Below, in pieces: positions 43,266 through 51,729 of a stretch of 53,678 bases of DNA. How positions within the stretch are numbered: position 1 is the first letter of the stretch; each line of letters starts with the position of its first letter. Below the pieces are notes generated by a model. The model was not told the DNA's origin, did not search any database, and worked only from the letters and a program-made list of their open reading frames with translations. Position numbers and translations under genes: made by a program. The stretch comes from Rhodobacteraceae bacterium Water-Bin34 (lineage in GTDB: Bacteria > Pseudomonadota > Alphaproteobacteria > Rhodobacterales > Rhodobacteraceae), in NCBI GenBank assembly GCA_900197625.1, contig FZLS01000011.1:1-53678 (forward strand), read 5' to 3'.

Positions 43266-44283
43266 TTTGTTTAGCCGCATCTTCAGGCATTACATCAACT
43301 AAAAATAGGCCAGTTATTTGTTCAACAGATGCTAAATATTTCATTTTTTCTTCACCACGCTGTAATGGCCAAAATTGAATGTGATATGGCCAATATTGTG
43401 CGTAGTTTTTTGCTGGAAATGCATGCCATAAAACATATGGCATGGATTTATTATAGATCTCATCAAAGAATTTCACTTGAACTTTAATAGCATTGGAAAT
43501 TTCTTTTAATTCTTTATCTGTCATCTCACTTGGTTTTGTATGGTGTACTTTTGGTAAAATCCAAGTTTCATATGGATACCTCGAGAATTCGGGACAAAAT
43601 GTAATCGTGTGTTCAGTCTCAGCCACAATCAATTCAGTTTTTATGTTGTCCATCAAAGATGAAAACACATTATTTTCCATAGCATTTTTCATTTGGCGTT
43701 CAATAATTGGTGGTAAATCTCCAAACGCATATATTTGGCCGTGTGGGTGGGGTAATGAAGTCCCAACAAAATCACCTCGGTTTTCAAACGGTAAAACGTA
43801 TGAGATATTTGTATCATCCATGATTTTTTCAAATCTATCACTTAAGGCGTTCAACAATAGGCTGATATTTGAGATCGACAAATCAGCTAATGAACCTGAT
43901 GGATTTGGTGTGTAAACTACTACCTCACATCTACCGTATGCAGAAGTATCTCTCATAAATTCAGATGATCCATCGGACAAACCTGGCCAACGATTTTGAA
44001 AAATAGCAACTTCAAAATCTTCAACAGGAATTTCACCAGGATGACCATTAATTTGAACTGCAGCTAATGGATTATATTCGGGTGGTGGAGCTAAAGTGCG
44101 AATATTCCGACTTGGGTTAAAGTAAACAGGCTCATCTCGCAAAGGGTGTATTTTTTTAAAAGGTTTTGTTTCCTTTTCTAAGGGTTCTAGATCATTTGTG
44201 ATATTATAGGTCCGCTCTTCCTCTGAATAAAGCCAAAGAGAACGCCCATCCAGTTTTTCATGGTGGTGTATATAAAACTTCAA
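43234..44283 (-). CDS. galT: galactose-1-phosphate uridylyltransferase
   Basis: A 349-residue enzyme of the HIT superfamily. The catalytic segment is FENRGDFVGTSLPHPHGQIY with the His-Pro-His triad. The more usual GCSNPHPHGQ is changed to GTSLPHPHGQ, which leaves the catalytic histidine intact. A second conserved segment is CPEFSRYPYETWILPK. It converts galactose-1-phosphate and UDP-glucose to UDP-galactose and glucose-1-phosphate. The start is TTG 44283 with GGA eight bases upstream. It is divergent from galK. Confidence 0.88.
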   Translation of the reverse strand: MKFYIHHHEKLDGRSLWLYSEEERTYNITNDLEPLEKETKPFKKIHPLRDEPVYFNPSRNIRTLAPPPEYNPLAAVQINGHPGEIPVEDFEVAIFQNRWPGLSDGSSEFMRDTSAYGRCEVVVYTPNPSGSLADLSISNISLLLNALSDRFEKIMDDTNISYVLPFENRGDFVGTSLPHPHGQIYAFGDLPPIIERQMKNAMENNVFSSLMDNIKTELIVAETEHTITFCPEFSRYPYETWILPKVHHTKPSEMTDKELKEISNAIKVQVKFFDEIYNKSMPYVLWHAFPAKNYAQYWPYHIQFWPLQRGEEKMKYLASVEQITGLFLVDVMPEDAAKQIRDFHQKNGI

Positions 44284-44339
44284 ATCAATAATCCTATTAT
44301 TTGTTGACGATCCTAATAAAAAACTGCAACCGTAGAAAA

Positions 44340-45413
44340 ATGAAAATGATTGATTTCTTAGAAAACCACAAGAGCAAGTTTGGTGATGTTATTGCTAGTG
44401 CATTTGCTCCAGGTCGAGTAAATTTAATTGGAGAATATACAGATTTCAACGATGGGTTGGTATTACCAATGCCATTACCTCTGGGTGTTTATATTTCAAT
44501 AAGTATTGGTTCTAGTGGCACCTTAATTGCCAATTCAGTACACTTTGAAGGAGAATCAAAAAGATATATTGGGGAAAAGCCGAGTGGGCACTGGACGGAT
44601 TATTTATTAGGAGCACTAGAAGTAAGTGGTCTTGATAAATCCATAGGGCTTTGCGTTTCTGTATACAGTGATTTGCCCGTCGGAGCATCAGTAAGTTCAT
44701 CTGCGGCAATTCAAGTCGCAATGCTTAGGGCTTTACGTAAAGGCTTTAATCTTGATTTTTCTGATGAAAATATAGCAAAATTAGCTCAAAAAGCAGAAAA
44801 TGAATACGTCGGAGTCCAGTGTGGACTTATGGATCAGATGGTTATTTCTGTAGGAAAACAAAACTCTGCATTATTATTTGATATACAATCTGGTAAAACA
44901 GAAAATTTAAAATTTTTTCAAAACGTAAATATTCTTACAATTCATTCAGGCATAAGTAGAAAACTGAAAGATAATGCATATAATGATAGGAGAGCTTCTT
45001 GTCATAGAGCTAGCAAAGACATGGGGATAAGGAGTTTAAGAAGCGCAACTTTAAATGACTTATCTAAAGTAAAAAATCATGATGATCGAATAAAGTCTCA
45101 ACATGTTATTTCGGAAAATATAAGGGTATTAGAATGTGTAGAAGCATTAAAAAATAATAATGCAAAACAATTTGGAAAAATAATGAATGAAGGTCATAAA
45201 AGTTTGTCAGAAGATTTTTGTGTATCAACAGATAAAATGGATGATATGGTAACATTTGCTCAAAATTTTGGAGCGCTTGGTGCTAGGATGACTGGGGCAG
45301 GCTTTGGTGGATGTATTGTTGTTCTTGCCCACAAAGAATCTGCAAAGACACTAGTTTCCGAGCTCATGAAATCAATAAATGGAACCTGGCTTGTTTCAGA
45401 AATGCAGTTTTAA
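44340..45413 (+). CDS. galK: galactokinase
   Basis: A 357-residue GHMP kinase. The galactokinase signature is APGRVNLIGEYTDFNDG, where Tyr replaces the usual His of GEHTD. The ATP-binding loop is PVGASVSSSAAIQVAML. The catalytic Asp lies in GLMDQMV, and motif 3 is GARMTGAGFGGC. It phosphorylates galactose at C1. ATG 44340 or 44346 are both possible; the ribosome site is weak (TAGAAA). Its stop overlaps the end of the convergent ATPase gene by four bases. Confidence 0.88.
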   Translation: MKMIDFLENHKSKFGDVIASAFAPGRVNLIGEYTDFNDGLVLPMPLPLGVYISISIGSSGTLIANSVHFEGESKRYIGEKPSGHWTDYLLGALEVSGLDKSIGLCVSVYSDLPVGASVSSSAAIQVAMLRALRKGFNLDFSDENIAKLAQKAENEYVGVQCGLMDQMVISVGKQNSALLFDIQSGKTENLKFFQNVNILTIHSGISRKLKDNAYNDRRASCHRASKDMGIRSLRSATLNDLSKVKNHDDRIKSQHVISENIRVLECVEALKNNNAKQFGKIMNEGHKSLSEDFCVSTDKMDDMVTFAQNFGALGARMTGAGFGGCIVVLAHKESAKTLVSELMKSINGTWLVSEMQF

Positions 45414-46453
45414 ATACGTTTCCCGCTTTCGGTATCAAAATAAAGTAAATCGTCCTCTTTAATTTTTAAGCCAACTTTTGAATTTAACTTTGGAATATTT
45501 TTGTCACGATGCTCTACAACTAACTTAAGGTTATCGTGTCCAGATAAATATAAATAAGTTACTCCACCCAATTCTTCAATCAGATCGACATTCATATTCC
45601 CAGATTTCTTTAATTTTATGTCATTAGGACGTATGCCTGCTGTAATATTTTTAGAGTCATTGACCTTTTTAAATGCAATATCAGGTAATTGGTCGGATAC
45701 TAATTTATTATTTTTGTTAACTAATTCAAAAAAATTCATTGCTGGTGAACCAATAAAACCTGCTACAAAGCGATTTTTGGGATTAGTATACAATTCCATT
45801 GGTGTTCCAACTTGTTCAACTATTCCATCATTTAATACTACAATTTTATCTGCTAAAGTCATGGCTTCAACTTGGTCATGTGTTACATAAATCATTGTTG
45901 TTCCAAGTTCTTTATGAAGTCTTGCCAATTCAACACGCATTTCAAGTCGTAATTCTGCGTCAAGATTAGATAGTGGCTCATCAAATAGAAAAACTTCAGG
46001 TCCACGAACAATTGCACGACCAATTGCTACTCGTTGTCTCTGGCCACCCGATAAAGCCTTCGGCTTACGATCCAGATATGGCTCAAGTTTTAATATATCG
46101 GTTGCCTTTTTTACTTTAGCATCAATTTCATTTTTTGGAGTTTTGTTCATTTTCAGTCCAAAACCCATGTTTTCTCTAACCGTCATATGTGGATACAAAG
46201 CATATGATTGAAATACCATTGCAACGCCTCTATCAGATGCATCGATATTAGTTACGTTATTATCTCCAATATGGATTTCACCTGATGTAGTATTTTCCAA
46301 TCCTGAAATCATTCGAAGAAGAGTTGACTTCCCACATCCTGAAGGTCCAACAAATACACAAAATTCACCATGATCAATATCAAGATCGATTCCATGAATT
46401 ACCTCAATATTGCCATATTTTTTGATTGCATTTGTTAATTGTACTTTTGCCAT
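45410..46453 (-). CDS. sugar ABC transporter ATPase, MsmK/UgpC-type
   Basis: A 347-residue ATPase. Walker A is GPSGCGKST, the signature is [14 protein letters not shown], Walker B is VFLFDEP and the switch histidine is in YVTHDQVEAMT, with a C-terminal TOBE-like domain. It is on the opposite strand from the sugar importer genes at 46631-49663, which lack an ATPase of their own, so it is the obvious partner. It closely resembles AglK and may serve more than one importer. AGAGG precedes the ATG. Confidence 0.9.
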   Translation of the reverse strand: MAKVQLTNAIKKYGNIEVIHGIDLDIDHGEFCVFVGPSGCGKSTLLRMISGLENTTSGEIHIGDNNVTNIDASDRGVAMVFQSYALYPHMTVRENMGFGLKMNKTPKNEIDAKVKKATDILKLEPYLDRKPKALSGGQRQRVAIGRAIVRGPEVFLFDEPLSNLDAELRLEMRVELARLHKELGTTMIYVTHDQVEAMTLADKIVVLNDGIVEQVGTPMELYTNPKNRFVAGFIGSPAMNFFELVNKNNKLVSDQLPDIAFKKVNDSKNITAGIRPNDIKLKKSGNMNVDLIEELGGVTYLYLSGHDNLKLVVEHRDKNIPKLNSKVGLKIKEDDLLYFDTESGKRI

Positions 46454-46592
46454 TGGGGCCTCTTTTTATGAATTCCCATTATTTTTATTGAAAAATGAGA
46501 CTTTTTACCCCTAACTTCAACAAAATTAATGATAATTTTTTAAAGCTGATAAGAACCCGCTTGTAAAGCCTACAAATATATCCATGATATTC

Positions 46593-46604
46593 GTTATCGC
46601 TAAC
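46593..46604. promoter_or_regulatory. candidate LacI/GalR-type operator of the galactoside importer
   Basis: GTTATCGCTAAC has arms GTTA and TAAC around a central CG, the form of LacI/GalR-family operators. It ends 26 bases before the ATG at 46631. No LacI gene lies in this half of the window. The rest of the 177-base divergent gap (46454-46630) is AT-rich, with no gene seen. Confidence 0.6.
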
Positions 46605-46630
46605 AGAATGAAAAAGTTTGGGAGAAACTT

Positions 46631-47869
46631 ATGAATTTTAAACTAAAAACATCCTTAGCTTCAGTAGCAACGATTGCGCTTATGGCAAGCACAGCTTTTG
46701 CTGGAACTTTGGTAATAAACACTGATACATCTGATCCTGCACCAAAAGCAGCATTTGAAGAGCTAATTAAAGATTTTGAAGCAGAAAACTCTGATATTAC
46801 AATAAAATGGAATTTATTTGATCATGAAGGCTATAAAACTTCAATCAGAAACTTCCTAACTGCAGATGCACCTGATGTTGCAAACTGGTATGCTGGGAAC
46901 AGAATGTTACCTTATGTAAATGCAGGCTTGTTCGAAGCAGTTGACGATGTTTGGGATTCAGCTGGATTAAATGATACATTAGCATCTGCATCAGCTTCAA
47001 TGACTATTGACGGTAAAAAATGGGGTGTCCCGTACACTTATTATAACTGGGGTGTTTATTATCGAAAAGATATTTTCGAAAACTTAGGTATTGATGTTCC
47101 TAAAACATGGGACGATTTTAAAGCTGCAGGTGCAACACTTAATGCCAATGGCGTGACACCTATTACGATTGGATCAAAGTATCTTTGGACCGCTGGTGGT
47201 GTTTTCGATTACTTAAACTTAAGAACTAATGGTTACGACTTCCACATGGCTTTAACAAAAGGTGAAGTGGCTTGGACTGACGATCGTGTAAAAGCAACTT
47301 TTTCTAACTGGAAAGAATTAGTAGATGCCGGGTTCTTCCTAGAAAACCATGCTGCTCTTTCTTGGCAAGAAGCTCTAGCACCTATGGTGCAGGGTGATGC
47401 AGCTATGTATGTCATGGGTAACTTCGCTGTAGCACCACTTCGTGAAGCGGGCTTGAGTGATGATCAATTAGGATTTTTCCAATTCCCACAAATTGATCCA
47501 AGTATTGATATGGCAGAAGAAGCTCCAACAGATACCATGCACATTCCTGCAAATGCTAAAAACAAAGCAGATGCTAAAAAGTTCTTGGCTTTCTTAGGGC
47601 GCGCTGACGTACAAACAAAAATCAACGCAAGATTGGGACAATTACCAATTAACAAAAATAGTTCAGTAAGTGACGACAAATTTTTGCAGGCTGGAATGTC
47701 TATGCTTTCAAGTACCACAGGTGGAATTGCACAATTCTTTGATAGAGATGCACCAGCAGAAATGGCACAAGCAGGAATGGAAGGTTTCCAAGAATTTATG
47801 GTTAAACCAGAACGCCTAGATGCTATTCTAAAAAGATTAGAAAAAGTACGCGATCGCGTATATAAATAA
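46631..47869 (+). CDS. galactoside-type ABC transporter binding protein
   Basis: A 412-residue family 1 sugar-binding protein. The signal peptide ends near STAFA (residue 24). Segments such as APDVANWYAGNRMLPYVNAGLFEAVDDVW and GVPYTYYNWGVYYRKDIFENLGIDVPKTWDDF are typical of oligosaccharide-binding proteins. It is first in an operon ending with alpha- and beta-galactosidase, so the ligand is probably a galactoside; sequence alone does not identify which. GGGAGA precedes the ATG. Confidence 0.88.
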   Translation: MNFKLKTSLASVATIALMASTAFAGTLVINTDTSDPAPKAAFEELIKDFEAENSDITIKWNLFDHEGYKTSIRNFLTADAPDVANWYAGNRMLPYVNAGLFEAVDDVWDSAGLNDTLASASASMTIDGKKWGVPYTYYNWGVYYRKDIFENLGIDVPKTWDDFKAAGATLNANGVTPITIGSKYLWTAGGVFDYLNLRTNGYDFHMALTKGEVAWTDDRVKATFSNWKELVDAGFFLENHAALSWQEALAPMVQGDAAMYVMGNFAVAPLREAGLSDDQLGFFQFPQIDPSIDMAEEAPTDTMHIPANAKNKADAKKFLAFLGRADVQTKINARLGQLPINKNSSVSDDKFLQAGMSMLSSTTGGIAQFFDRDAPAEMAQAGMEGFQEFMVKPERLDAILKRLEKVRDRVYK

Positions 47870-47874
47870 TATAT

Positions 47875-47909
47875 ATGCCCAGCACGATTACATCTGTGCT
47901 GGGCATTTT
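47875..47909 (+). terminator. hairpin between galactoside binding protein and permease
   Basis: ATGCCCAGCAC (47875-47885) pairs perfectly with GTGCTGGGCAT (47896-47906) around a 10-base loop, followed by TTT. It ends only 18 bases before the next ATG. Confidence 0.85.
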
Positions 47910-47924
47910 ACTTAATTAATACTT

Positions 47925-48812
47925 ATGACTTATTTTTTCAAACAAAATAGATTGAAGATTGCGCCGTGGTTGTTTCTCGCTCCAGGCCTTTTTATGTTTT
48001 TAACATATGTTATTTGGCCAATCGCAGGATCAATAAGTATAAGTTTTTATGAATGGGATGGTCTTGGAGAGAAAGCATGGATTGGAATGGCCAATTATGT
48101 TGAACTCTTTGATGATGAAGCATTTTATACATCGCTTAAAAATAATTTTATTTGGCTAATATTGTATATGCTAGCAGTACCAATTGGCCTGTTCATGGCA
48201 TTATTTCTAAATCAATCTGTAAGAGGAATTAGGATATATAAATCAATGTTCTTCTTCCCCTTTGTAATATCACAAGTCGTTGTAGGATTAGTTTTTTCTT
48301 GGTTTTATGACCCAAATTTTGGTTTATTGAACATTATAATAGAGTTTTTTGGAGGAACGGGGATAGCTGTTTTAGCCGATGAACGTTATGTGACTTACGG
48401 TATCATTGCGGCTGGTTTGTGGCCCCAGACAGCATATTGTATGATTTTATATCTAACAGGATTAAATTCTGTTGATAGTGAACAAATTGAGGCTGGTAGG
48501 CTGGATAATGCCAAAGGCTGGAGAATGTTGTGGTATATAATTTTGCCTCAACTTAAGCCAGCAACATTCATTGCAGTGGTTGTAACAATAATTGGTGCTC
48601 TTAGGAGTTTTGATATGGTATCCATAATGACAGCTGGAGGCCCGTGGGGATCGAGTCGAGTATTGGCTTACTATATGTATGAAAAAAGTTTTTCAGAATA
48701 CGGTTTTAGGATGGGATATGGCGCAGCAATAGCAGTAATATTATTTCTTATAATGATGATTTACATAACATTTTTCTTGATGAAAATGTATCGTGATGAA
48801 AAGGAAAATTAA
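47925..48812 (+). CDS. galactoside-type ABC transporter permease, MalF-type
   Basis: A 295-residue inner-membrane permease with six predicted spans (the first, WLFLAPGLFMFLTYVIWPI, near residues 15-33). The coupling loop is EAGRLDNAKGWRMLWYIILPQ. There is no Shine-Dalgarno sequence between the preceding hairpin and ATG 47925. The N-terminus matches the family, so the start is still likely right. The next permease begins two bases after its stop. Confidence 0.88.
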   Translation: MTYFFKQNRLKIAPWLFLAPGLFMFLTYVIWPIAGSISISFYEWDGLGEKAWIGMANYVELFDDEAFYTSLKNNFIWLILYMLAVPIGLFMALFLNQSVRGIRIYKSMFFFPFVISQVVVGLVFSWFYDPNFGLLNIIIEFFGGTGIAVLADERYVTYGIIAAGLWPQTAYCMILYLTGLNSVDSEQIEAGRLDNAKGWRMLWYIILPQLKPATFIAVVVTIIGALRSFDMVSIMTAGGPWGSSRVLAYYMYEKSFSEYGFRMGYGAAIAVILFLIMMIYITFFLMKMYRDEKEN

Positions 48813-48814
48813 TT

Positions 48815-49663
48815 ATGTTTCCAAAACCCATAGAAAATACAAATATTCTTACCCAATCTTTTTACAAAACAGCCTTACCTGTAGTTTTAATTATTTGGTT
48901 GTTACCTTTAATTGCTGTTGCATTAACCTCTGTTCGTTCTGGAGGAGATCTTATTTCAGGAAATTATTGGGGATGGCCAACTTCGTTTGATCTTTTTGAA
49001 AACTACACATCTGTTTTCAAAAATACACCACTCGCACAATATATGTGGAATAGTTTTAGGGTTACTATACCTACTGTATTGGGTGCTGTTGCGTTATCAT
49101 GCATGACTGGATTTGCTTTAGCTGTGTATAATTTTAAAGGAAATTTATTAATTTTCTTTTTATTTATTGCAGGAAATTTTGTACCTTTTCAAATATTGAT
49201 GGTCCCTGTACGAGATTTGTCTGTTCAAATGGGTGTTTATAATTCAGTTTGGGCATTGATTTTGTTTCATATTGCTTTTCAAGCAGGTTTTTGTACTTTA
49301 TTTATGCGAAATTTCATAAAAGCTTTACCCAGAGAGCTTATTGAAGCTGCTCGTGTTGAAGGAGTTAATGAATTTCAGATTTTCTGGTACATAGTGATTC
49401 CATTGATGAAGCCAGCTATCGCTGCCTTATCTGTTTTGATATTTACATTTATTTGGAATGATTATTTTTGGGCAACAGTCCTAACGCAGGGAGTTGACTC
49501 ACAGCCAGTTACAGCTGGATTATATTCCTTAAATGGACAATGGATTTCTCAGTGGCATTTAGTGTCAGCTGGCTCAATTGTCGCTGCGCTTCCACCTGTT
49601 GTAATGTTTTTTACAATGCAAAAACACTTTATTGCTGGATTAACGTTAGGTGCAGTAAAATGA
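48815..49663 (+). CDS. galactoside-type ABC transporter permease, MalG-type
   Basis: A 282-residue inner-membrane permease. The coupling loop is EAARVEGVNEFQIFWYIVIPL, and the C-terminus (GLTLGAVK) is the usual MalG-type ending. About six spans are visible, the first near residues 19-38. With the preceding permease it should form the channel driven by the MsmK-type ATPase at 45410-46453. Its stop overlaps the next ATG (ATGA), coupling it to the alpha-galactosidase. Confidence 0.88.
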   Translation: MFPKPIENTNILTQSFYKTALPVVLIIWLLPLIAVALTSVRSGGDLISGNYWGWPTSFDLFENYTSVFKNTPLAQYMWNSFRVTIPTVLGAVALSCMTGFALAVYNFKGNLLIFFLFIAGNFVPFQILMVPVRDLSVQMGVYNSVWALILFHIAFQAGFCTLFMRNFIKALPRELIEAARVEGVNEFQIFWYIVIPLMKPAIAALSVLIFTFIWNDYFWATVLTQGVDSQPVTAGLYSLNGQWISQWHLVSAGSIVAALPPVVMFFTMQKHFIAGLTLGAVK

Positions 49664-51729
49664 ACGCCTGGCGTTTAGATACTCAAACACAAACAATTAT
49701 TATTACAAGTAATGGTGGCACTCCATTCATTGCATATTGGGATGCTAAATTAACTTTAAAAGAAGACTTAGCGCAAATACTGGATTCATTACCTCAAGAT
49801 TTTAGTGGAGGGGTTATGGATAAAACAGAATATATAAATTTTTGCCCAACTTCTGGAGATGGTTTTTTAGGACAACCGGGTATAATTTTAAATGATAATA
49901 ATGGAATAGATATACTTCCCAATTTTAAATTTGTAGGTACTAAAAAAGAAGATGGATTGATATTTGAAAGTAGGGATGAGGATATTGGATTATCTATCTT
50001 TCATAAAATAAGTATTCATGGTGAAGTTTTTAAGTTTCAGACAACTTTAACAAGTGAACATCCAATAAGTGTTGGATGGTTATCAACACCAATTATTCCA
50101 GATTTTTCTTCAAGTGAAGAGTTTGTTCAAGTTTCAGGCAATTGGTGCAGTGAGTTTTGTTTTGACAGATTATCCTGGAGACCTGGTGTTGTAGTTAAAG
50201 AAAGTCGTTCTGGAAGAACAAGTCATGAAAATTTCCCTGGGTTAATTCTGTTAAATAAAAGTACAACAAACTCAGATGGATCTGCGGTAGGTTTTCATTA
50301 TGGTTGGTCTGGTGGGCACAGGATGCAGATAGAGGAATTATCTACTGGTCAAAGACAAATTCAATTTGGTCATTCACAATCCTTTAAAAATAAACTGACA
50401 CAAAAAATTTCAACAGCTCCAGTATTTGTCTCAAAGTCTACAAAAGGTCTAAATGGAATTGCTCAATCATTTCAATCTTTTGTGAGAAAAGAAATTCTTC
50501 CATCTAATTTAGAAAAACTGCCAAGGCCTGTTCATTATAATTGTTGGGAGGCTATCTATTTTAAACATTCCTTAAAAGATTTAAAAGAAATTGCGAAACT
50601 GGCTGTTTCTTTAGGGGCAGAAAGGTTCGTATTAGATGATGGTTGGTTTGGGCTCCGAGATGATGATACATCTAGTCTTGGAGATTGGTATGTTGATAAA
50701 AGAAAATATCCAGACGGTTTAACGCCATTAATTGAGTATGTTAACCATATTGGAATGGAGTTTGGAATTTGGTTTGAACCAGAGATGGTGAGCCCAAATA
50801 GTAACCTTTTTAAGAATAATCCCAAATGGATACTTGGAAAAAACAATCAATCATTGGGGCGTAATCAATTAGTTTTAGATTTAAATATTAATGAAGTGCA
50901 AAATTATTTATTCGAAAAAATAAGTAAAGTTTTATCAGAAAATAAAATCTCTTATGTGAAATGGGATCATAATAGAGTTTTACCATTTCCTGATCATAAT
51001 CAAGCAAATGGGTTTTATTGTCTTTTAGATAAATTACGCACATCTTTCCCTTTGGTTGAATTTGAAAGCTGTTCATCAGGTGGTGGAAGAATAGATTATG
51101 GAGTTTTAAGCAGAACTCATAGGGTTTGGTTGTCTGATAGTAATGATGCAATGGTTAGATTTAAAATGCAAAATAATGCAGGCATCTGGCTTCCATCAGA
51201 AGTAATAGGATCACATGTTGGGCCTAGAAAATGTCATACTTCAGGGCGTATTTTCGATATCTCACTTAGGGCGTGGGTTGCTGCAAGTCGGCATATGGGT
51301 TTTGAAATGGACCCACGAGAGCTTACCGCTGAAGAAGCAAATATACTAAAAGCAATTACTAAATGGTATAAAGAAAATCGCCATTGGATGCATAAAGCTT
51401 TTTTTCATAGATTAGATTTGAGTGATAAATCTCAAGTGGGTGAAATTCAGGTATCAGCCGATAATGATAGATTTGTCTCATTTGTGGTGCAAATGGAGCA
51501 ATCAGTATATAGTTCACCAAAGCCAGTTATTTTAACTGGGTTGGATGTAAACTCTATTTACAAAGTAAATCTTATAACACCTGAAAATGCGGCACAAGTT
51601 TCAAGAGGCAACATAGCGTTAAGAGATAAAGAGATATCGCTTTCTGGTCAATTTTTGATGTCACGAGGAGTTAATTTACCATGTGCTTTCCCTGGATCAA
51701 TCTGGGTAATCGAAGGACATAAAATATGA
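49660..51729 (+). CDS. GH36 alpha-galactosidase
   Basis: A 689-residue enzyme without a signal peptide, so cytoplasmic. The N-terminal beta-sandwich covers about residues 1-290, and the catalytic barrel starts near PVHYNCWEAIYF. The nucleophile is D436 in VKWDHNR, and the acid/base is D493 in WLSDSNDA. Other GH36 segments are VLDDGWFG, WFEPEMVSPNS and ESCSSGGGRIDYG. It hydrolyses alpha-galactosides such as melibiose, raffinose or alpha-galactosylglycerol. ATG 49660 is chosen by its overlap with the permease stop; a longer frame from 49540 would lie within the permease gene. Confidence 0.92.
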   Translation: MNAWRLDTQTQTIIITSNGGTPFIAYWDAKLTLKEDLAQILDSLPQDFSGGVMDKTEYINFCPTSGDGFLGQPGIILNDNNGIDILPNFKFVGTKKEDGLIFESRDEDIGLSIFHKISIHGEVFKFQTTLTSEHPISVGWLSTPIIPDFSSSEEFVQVSGNWCSEFCFDRLSWRPGVVVKESRSGRTSHENFPGLILLNKSTTNSDGSAVGFHYGWSGGHRMQIEELSTGQRQIQFGHSQSFKNKLTQKISTAPVFVSKSTKGLNGIAQSFQSFVRKEILPSNLEKLPRPVHYNCWEAIYFKHSLKDLKEIAKLAVSLGAERFVLDDGWFGLRDDDTSSLGDWYVDKRKYPDGLTPLIEYVNHIGMEFGIWFEPEMVSPNSNLFKNNPKWILGKNNQSLGRNQLVLDLNINEVQNYLFEKISKVLSENKISYVKWDHNRVLPFPDHNQANGFYCLLDKLRTSFPLVEFESCSSGGGRIDYGVLSRTHRVWLSDSNDAMVRFKMQNNAGIWLPSEVIGSHVGPRKCHTSGRIFDISLRAWVAASRHMGFEMDPRELTAEEANILKAITKWYKENRHWMHKAFFHRLDLSDKSQVGEIQVSADNDRFVSFVVQMEQSVYSSPKPVILTGLDVNSIYKVNLITPENAAQVSRGNIALRDKEISLSGQFLMSRGVNLPCAFPGSIWVIEGHKI

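Noticed and set aside
44287-44301. AATAAT/ATTATT inverted repeat between galT and galK as an operator
   Set aside because: Short, A/T only, no central CG; not distinguishable from background.
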